7,931 bases of DNA from Candidatus Avipropionibacterium avicola (GTDB taxonomy: Bacteria; Actinomycetota; Actinomycetes; Propionibacteriales; Propionibacteriaceae). Shown one piece after another: positions 4,914 to 7,931 of the stretch. Each line of letters begins with the position of its first letter. Positions within the stretch are counted from its first letter, which is position 1. Below the pieces are notes generated by a model that did no database searches, was not told the origin of the DNA, and was given only the letters and a program-made list of their open reading frames with translations. The translations under genes were made by a program, and so were the position numbers. The DNA lies in assembly GCA_018715445.1 (NCBI GenBank), contig DVLP01000379.1, positions 1-7,931 on the forward strand. Reading direction: 5' to 3'.

Positions 4914-5726
4914 TCAGCTGACGTTCGCTCGTGGGGTCACGAGCGCTTCACGGGGTCGCGGCAACGGTGGTTCGTCACAGCCGAGCTCGCGGGAGAGAGC
5001 GATGGACGCATCCCAGAGCGCGTCGACGGTCTGCTCGTTGGTCAGGTCACTGAGCAGGAAGGTCGGCGCGAAGCAGCCGATCGAGGCGACCACGATGTCG
5101 CCGCGCGACCACACCGGGACCGCGAGGCCGGACACCCCGCGCCGGTCGCGGGAGGTCTTCAGCGCGATCCCCGAGCGTTGGATCGCGCGCAGTTCGTTGA
5201 GCCACCGTCGTCGCGACCAGCTCGGTTCGGTGTCCTGGCTGCGATCCAGGATGGCCTCCCACTCAGCCTCGTGGGCACAGGCGACCAACAGCCGCCCGGT
5301 CGCCAGTCCGAGCGGGTCGGACCACCTCAGCCCACCGGTGGTCGCGGTCACCGGACCGGGCGCCGGGGCGAACCCGATGATCCGGGCATCGCGACCCACC
5401 AGCACCGTGGCGGTCGAGGCATGGCCTGCCCGCGCAGACAGGTCGTCCATGATCGGGGCGACGATGCTGCCGAGCGACCCGGTCGGATCCCAGGCCGAGC
5501 TGAGGACAGTGGCGGCCGGGCCGACGCGGTATCGCCCGCCGACCCCGATCAGGTAGTGCCGTCGGGCCAACGTACGGACCAGGCTGTGGGTGGTCGAGAC
5601 GGCCAGCCCGGCCTCGCGGGCGAGCTCGCTGACCCCGATCTCACCGGCCCGGGCGACCAGTTCGAGCAACTCGAGGGCACGCTGCACGGACTGGACGTCG
5701 CCGGACCGTGCCGTCTTCTGGCTCAT
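4914..5726 (-). CDS. IclR-family transcriptional regulator
   Basis: A 270-residue DNA-binding protein of standard IclR length. The N-terminal winged helix starts with VQSVQRALELLELVA (11-25); GVSELAREAGLAVSTTHSLVRTLARR (31-56) is the helix-turn-helix and RYRVG the wing. The GAF-like effector domain shows DPLGLATGRLLVA (137-149) and GVSGLAVPV (197-205), both conserved positions. IclR proteins bind aromatic, sugar-acid or other small ligands and usually control adjacent catabolic genes. ATG 5726 is preferred: MSQKTARSGDVQSVQRAL matches the family start, and TACGGT (TANNNT) ends 7 nt upstream, suggesting a leaderless mRNA; there is no good Shine-Dalgarno. An upstream in-frame extension is open but has atypical composition and would cover the promoter. 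It is the first gene of a likely operon with the PhyH oxygenase, and three palindromes lie upstream. Confidence 0.9.
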   Translation of the reverse strand: MSQKTARSGDVQSVQRALELLELVARAGEIGVSELAREAGLAVSTTHSLVRTLARRHYLIGVGGRYRVGPAATVLSSAWDPTGSLGSIVAPIMDDLSARAGHASTATVLVGRDARIIGFAPAPGPVTATTGGLRWSDPLGLATGRLLVACAHEAEWEAILDRSQDTEPSWSRRRWLNELRAIQRSGIALKTSRDRRGVSGLAVPVWSRGDIVVASIGCFAPTFLLSDLTNEQTVDALWDASIALSRELGCDEPPLPRPREALVTPRANVS

Positions 5727-5733
5727 GGACCTG

Positions 5734-5763
5734 ACCGTACGGGCGCCCTTCACCGCGATACAA
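5734..5763 (-). promoter_or_regulatory. iclR promoter (leaderless)
   Basis: On the minus strand TTGTAT (5763-5758), an 18-bp spacer and TACGGT (5739-5734). The -10 ends 7 nt before ATG 5726, so the start codon is likely also the transcript 5' end. Confidence 0.45.
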
Positions 5764-5770
5764 GAGGCCA

Positions 5771-5785
5771 TCCGACATGGTCGGA
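5771..5785. promoter_or_regulatory. Candidate IclR operator 1
   Basis: TCCGAC-ATG-GTCGGA is a perfect 6+3+6 palindrome lying 7 bp upstream of the iclR -35 hexamer. Its 15-bp length and location are typical of IclR autoregulatory sites. Confidence 0.45.
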
Positions 5786-5820
5786 CAGGGTGCCGTCGAA
5801 CTGGTGCCCTGGGGTGTCCG

Positions 5821-5834
5821 CACATCCTGATGTG
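5821..5834. promoter_or_regulatory. Candidate operator 2 (CACATC-CT-GATGTG)
   Basis: A perfect 6+2+6 palindrome in the non-coding stretch upstream of iclR. Its sequence differs from operator 1, so it may serve another protein, or be a hairpin in the 3' region of the binding-protein transcript. Confidence 0.3.
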
Positions 5835-5837
5835 GCT

Positions 5838-5855
5838 CCGCAATCCGCGTTGCGG
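5838..5855. promoter_or_regulatory. Candidate operator 3 / hairpin (CCGCAA-6-TTGCGG)
   Basis: A perfect 6-bp inverted repeat with the 6-nt spacer TCCGCG, 3 bp from the preceding palindrome. It could be a regulator site or an RNA stem. Confidence 0.3.
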
Positions 5856-5959
5856 GTTGGCCCACGCCCGGCGACTTGCGGTCCAGCACGGGGGTGGCCG
5901 GTCCCACTCGAAGCTGTACGGTCGTCAGCCGGGGATCGGTCCGTCCGGCATGACCCCTC

Positions 5960-6021
5960 GACGGGCTCGGGGGACGTACGGACGGGCTCGGGGGACGTGC
6001 GGACGGGCTCGGGTACGTACG
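5960..6021. repeat. 21-bp tandem repeat, three units
   Basis: Units begin at 5960, 5981 and 6002, each starting GACGGGCTCGGG. The first two are 21 bp and differ at one base (ACGTACG versus ACGTGCG); the third is 20 bp with a small change. The array ends 5 bp before the stop codon of the binding-protein gene. The words CCCTCGACGGGCTCGGG resemble a dispersed 'TTCGACAGGCTCAGGGA'-type intergenic repeat that I recall from many actinobacteria; that link is inference. Confidence 0.8.
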
Positions 6022-6026
6022 GAGGG

Positions 6027-7649
6027 TCACTCCTGGGCGGCGAGGGACTCCTCGTACTCCTGGCGGACCTTGTCGCCGCCCTTGGACTTCCAGTTCTCGA
6101 TGGTGTCGGCCCAGGAGCTGACCGGCTTGCGGCCGGTGATGATGTCGCTGCGGGCATCGGTCAGCAGCTTGTTGAGCTGGGCGTTCTTGGTCTGCCCGGT
6201 CTCGGACTCCAGGCTCAGGGTGGGCAGCACGAGCGCGTGGTCCATGGCCTCGGCCTCGTGGTGGTAGCCGGCCTCCGAGTAGTGCGGATACAGGCTGTTG
6301 TGCACCTGCGGGGCCGAGCCGGCGTAGATCAGCGGGCCCATGTTCTCGACCTTGTTGTCCTCGATCGGCACGGTGTTGCCGTCCGAGTCCAGCTCGTAGT
6401 GGCGTCCCTCGATGCCGTTGCGGAACAGGCGGTACTCCTTGGTGCCGAACGGCGAGGCAAGCCAGTTGATCACGCCGAGCAGTTCCTTGATCCGTGCGTC
6501 GTCGCCCTTCTTGAGCGCGGTCTGGTACGGCGCACCGCCGCCGACGTAGCGCTCGGCCGGGCCGCTGCCGTCCCACTTCATCATCGTGAAGGTGTTGGAC
6601 CGCGCCTCGGGGTACAGCTTCTCGGCGTTGGCCGCGTTGCCCATCCAGGTCAGCCCGCCGATCACGAACGGGGCGGTCCCCTCGTTGTAGAGGTCCTGGG
6701 TCTGCAGGCTGAAGTTCGCCTCCCAGGCGGACGGGTGGATCATCTTCTCCTCCCAGCACCGCCGGACGAACTCGAGGGCCTCGAGGTACTGCGGCACCTC
6801 GATGTCCTTGACGAACTTGCCGCCCTCGATCCCCCAGTCGTTGGGCACACCCATCATCTCGGCGACGATCTCGACCAACCAGACGGCGTTGTTGGTGGCG
6901 AAGGTGCCCTTGGCCGGATCGGAGAGCGCCTTGAACATCTCGTAGAACTCTTCGCCGTTCTTCGGCTCGGTCGGGGCGCCACGCTCCTCGGCGACGTCGG
7001 TCCGTACGGCATAGCCGTGGGTCAGTGCGAACCGGTGGATCGGCAGGGTGTAGATCCGACCGTTGTACGTGCAGGCGTCCCAGACGACCGAGGGAATGTT
7101 GGCCAACCCCGGGTACTCGAGGATGGCGTCACCGGAGACGTAGTCGGTGAGGTCCTGGAAGGTCGCTTCCAACAGCTTGGCCAGCTCCGGTGTCGAGTCC
7201 GGCAGGATCGAGGTCAGGTCGTCGACCTCGCCGCCGGCCATCACGGTCTGGAACTTCGAGGGGTAGTCCCCGATGGGGGCGCCGGTGAGCTCGAAGGTGA
7301 CACCGGTCGCCTCGTTGAGCGCCTGCCACCACTGGTTGTCCTCCACCGGGCGGGGGCTGGAGTTCAGGAAGGTGTGCACCCTCACCGTGGACCCCGAGCC
7401 GGGAGGCGCGGTGCTGAAGGTCGGCATCTCGGAGGGGAAGGCCTCGAAGTACGGCGAGGTCCCGTTGTCCAGCGCCGGCAGGGTGGGCTCGACGCCGGTG
7501 TAGGCCTGATAGGTGGGGGTCTCGAAGGCTGCTGCCTCGGACCCGGATCCGCCGCCGCCCTGGTTGTCGCTGCGGCATCCAGCCAGTCCGAGACCTGCTG
7601 CTGCCAGACCTGCTCCACCCGCACCGAGCATCCGTCGCCGACTGATCAT
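6027..7649 (-). CDS. LplA-like extracellular solute-binding lipoprotein of a sugar ABC transporter
   Basis: A 540-residue family-1 solute-binding protein of the large LplA/YtcQ type, which delivers oligosaccharides or uronides to an LplB/YtcP permease pair. The start MISRRRMLGAGGAGLAAAG (1-19) is a twin-arginine signal and LAGC (22-25) the lipobox, so it is lipid-anchored at Cys25, followed by a Gly/Ser linker. The mature N-terminus with TPTYQAYTGVEPTLPALDNG (44-63), then NQWWQALNEATGVTFEL, DYPSKFQTVMAGGEVDDLTS and a C-terminal half rich in aromatics, fits this group. ATG 7649 has AGGAGG (7664-7659) 9 nt upstream. The frame stays open upstream but runs through the promoter into the neighbouring gene. 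No permease genes follow: the next gene in this direction is iclR, so the transporter partners must be elsewhere. Substrate unknown. Confidence 0.88.
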   Translation of the reverse strand: MISRRRMLGAGGAGLAAAGLGLAGCRSDNQGGGGSGSEAAAFETPTYQAYTGVEPTLPALDNGTSPYFEAFPSEMPTFSTAPPGSGSTVRVHTFLNSSPRPVEDNQWWQALNEATGVTFELTGAPIGDYPSKFQTVMAGGEVDDLTSILPDSTPELAKLLEATFQDLTDYVSGDAILEYPGLANIPSVVWDACTYNGRIYTLPIHRFALTHGYAVRTDVAEERGAPTEPKNGEEFYEMFKALSDPAKGTFATNNAVWLVEIVAEMMGVPNDWGIEGGKFVKDIEVPQYLEALEFVRRCWEEKMIHPSAWEANFSLQTQDLYNEGTAPFVIGGLTWMGNAANAEKLYPEARSNTFTMMKWDGSGPAERYVGGGAPYQTALKKGDDARIKELLGVINWLASPFGTKEYRLFRNGIEGRHYELDSDGNTVPIEDNKVENMGPLIYAGSAPQVHNSLYPHYSEAGYHHEAEAMDHALVLPTLSLESETGQTKNAQLNKLLTDARSDIITGRKPVSSWADTIENWKSKGGDKVRQEYEESLAAQE

Positions 7650-7678
7650 CTGTCCGCCCCTCCTGGGTTGGCTCCGCG

Positions 7679-7692
7679 GTCCCGGTCGGGAC
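7679..7692. other. Dyad GTCCC-4-GGGAC in the binding-protein leader
   Basis: A perfect 5-bp inverted repeat in the untranslated leader, 29 bp before the start codon. It could form a small RNA hairpin or bind a regulator. Confidence 0.25.
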
Positions 7693-7701
7693 TCCGCCAA
7701 T

Positions 7702-7724
7702 GCAACAATCCTGCAATTGTTTGC
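7702..7724. promoter_or_regulatory. Candidate operator of the solute-binding-protein gene
   Basis: GCAACAAT (7702-7709) and ATTGTTTGC (7716-7724) form an inverted repeat with one bulged base and a 6-nt spacer. It is an AT-rich island in GC-rich sequence and overlaps the -10 and spacer of the promoter. Position suggests a repressor site, perhaps LacI- or ROK-type; the regulator is not identified. Confidence 0.4.
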
Positions 7725-7736
7725 GGCACGTGTCAA
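7708..7736 (-). promoter_or_regulatory. Promoter of the solute-binding-protein gene
   Basis: On the minus strand a perfect -35 TTGACA (7736-7731), a 17-bp spacer and CAGGAT (7713-7708). The -35 overlaps the stop codon of the upstream PF04020 gene. A leader of about 50 nt with AGGAGG follows. Confidence 0.5.
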
Positions 7737-7931
7737 CGCTTGCGGGACGACCGGTCCTTCTCGGGGACGATGAATCCGAGCACGACACTGACCACAGAAA
7801 CGATCAGGGCACCGAAGAACGCCGCCCAGAATCCTGCAACCGACCAGCCCAGTTGCAGCCGGTCGGCAATCCAGGAGGTGAGCCACAGCATCAGGGTGTT
7901 CACGACCAGCAGGAACAGCCCCAGGGTGAGC
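7733..7931 (-). CDS. Phage-holin-like PF04020 (YvlD-type) membrane protein, C-terminal part
   Basis: The last 66 codons of a leftward gene whose start lies beyond the window. The visible part opens with TLGLFLLVVNTLMLWLTSWI, has a short polar loop (ADRLQLGWS) and then a second hydrophobic stretch VAGFWAAFFGALIVSVVSVVLGF, ending in a charged tail PEKDRSSRKR. The 'LFLLVVNTLMLWLTSW' and 'GFWAAFFGALIVSVVS' pair is characteristic of the four-TM PF04020 family (phage holin 4 superfamily/YvlD), widespread chromosomal proteins of unknown function that are not evidence of a prophage. It ends 83 bp before the binding-protein start and is probably unrelated, since that gene has its own promoter. Confidence 0.8.
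   Translation of the reverse strand, partial: LTLGLFLLVVNTLMLWLTSWIADRLQLGWSVAGFWAAFFGALIVSVVSVVLGFIVPEKDRSSRKR

Larger units (their letters stand above)
5727..6026. other. 300-bp intergenic region between the binding-protein gene and iclR
   Basis: It holds the iclR promoter, three palindromes (5771-5855) and a tandem repeat (5960-6021). The central part, about 5856-5959, shows nothing I can assign. No classical stem-plus-T-tract terminator is seen after the binding-protein gene. Confidence 0.5.

Noticed and set aside
4003..5556. A 517-codon open frame on the + strand opposite the oxygenase and IclR genes
   Set aside because: It is the antisense shadow of two well-recognised genes, spans their 32-bp junction, shows no domain and has low-complexity His/Arg/Val content typical of high-GC antisense frames.
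5960..6021. CRISPR array
   Set aside because: The units are contiguous with no unique spacers and there are no cas genes.
5641..6759. A 372-codon minus-strand frame overlapping the binding-protein gene and iclR upstream region
   Set aside because: It overlaps in another frame a gene with clear signal peptide and family motifs; the product is Arg/Pro/Gly-rich and runs through the tandem repeat.
7650..7886. N-terminal extension of the solute-binding protein
   Set aside because: It would bury the Tat signal peptide more than 75 residues inside and overlap the PF04020 gene; ATG 7649 has AGGAGG.
7733..7931. Phage holin as a sign of a prophage
   Set aside because: PF04020 proteins are common chromosomal membrane proteins; no other phage genes, integrase or att site are seen.

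Overview
The window is high-GC (about two thirds G+C by eye), with GTG as well as ATG starts, TANNNT-type -10 hexamers, probable leaderless starts and twin-arginine lipoproteins. This fits an actinobacterium, possibly Propionibacteriales, judging by general style and the many CGTACG words; the genus cannot be fixed from the sequence alone. No tRNA, rRNA, CRISPR array, transposase or integrase is visible.

Left part (1-1688): an iron-uptake locus. The 5' end of a lipoprotein gene runs leftward off the window. It diverges from a rightward siderophore-interacting-protein (SIP) gene encoding an FAD/NAD(P)H ferric-siderophore reductase. Only 23 bp separate the two start codons, and a near-consensus DtxR/IdeR iron box fills that gap. 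Each gene has a TANNNT hexamer 6-7 nt before its ATG, so both are probably leaderless and iron-repressed from one shared operator. A three-TM hypothetical protein and a 54-residue single-TM protein follow on the + strand.

Middle (1689-4008): a leftward YCII-domain protein gene diverges from a rightward HxlR-family regulator with a single N-terminal cysteine. Next is a leftward gene for a proline-rich, membrane-anchored extracytoplasmic protein of unknown function. Two copies of a 33-bp hairpin-forming repeat (30/33 identical, same orientation) flank that gene. Each copy is extended on opposite sides by an inverted AATGACCT-containing arm.

Right part (4009-7931): leftward genes for a PF04020 (phage-holin-like/YvlD) membrane protein (3' part only), a Tat-type LplA-like sugar-binding lipoprotein, an IclR regulator and a phytanoyl-CoA-dioxygenase-family Fe(II)/2-oxoglutarate oxygenase. 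The regulator and oxygenase genes are 32 bp apart and form a likely operon. A 300-bp region with three palindromes and a 21-bp tandem repeat separates the binding-protein gene from iclR. The group could take up and oxidise a carbohydrate or related small molecule under IclR control, but the substrate cannot be named. Nothing here is clearly a new defence or mobile system. The most notable items are the shared iron box with embedded -10 elements and the paired hairpin repeat.
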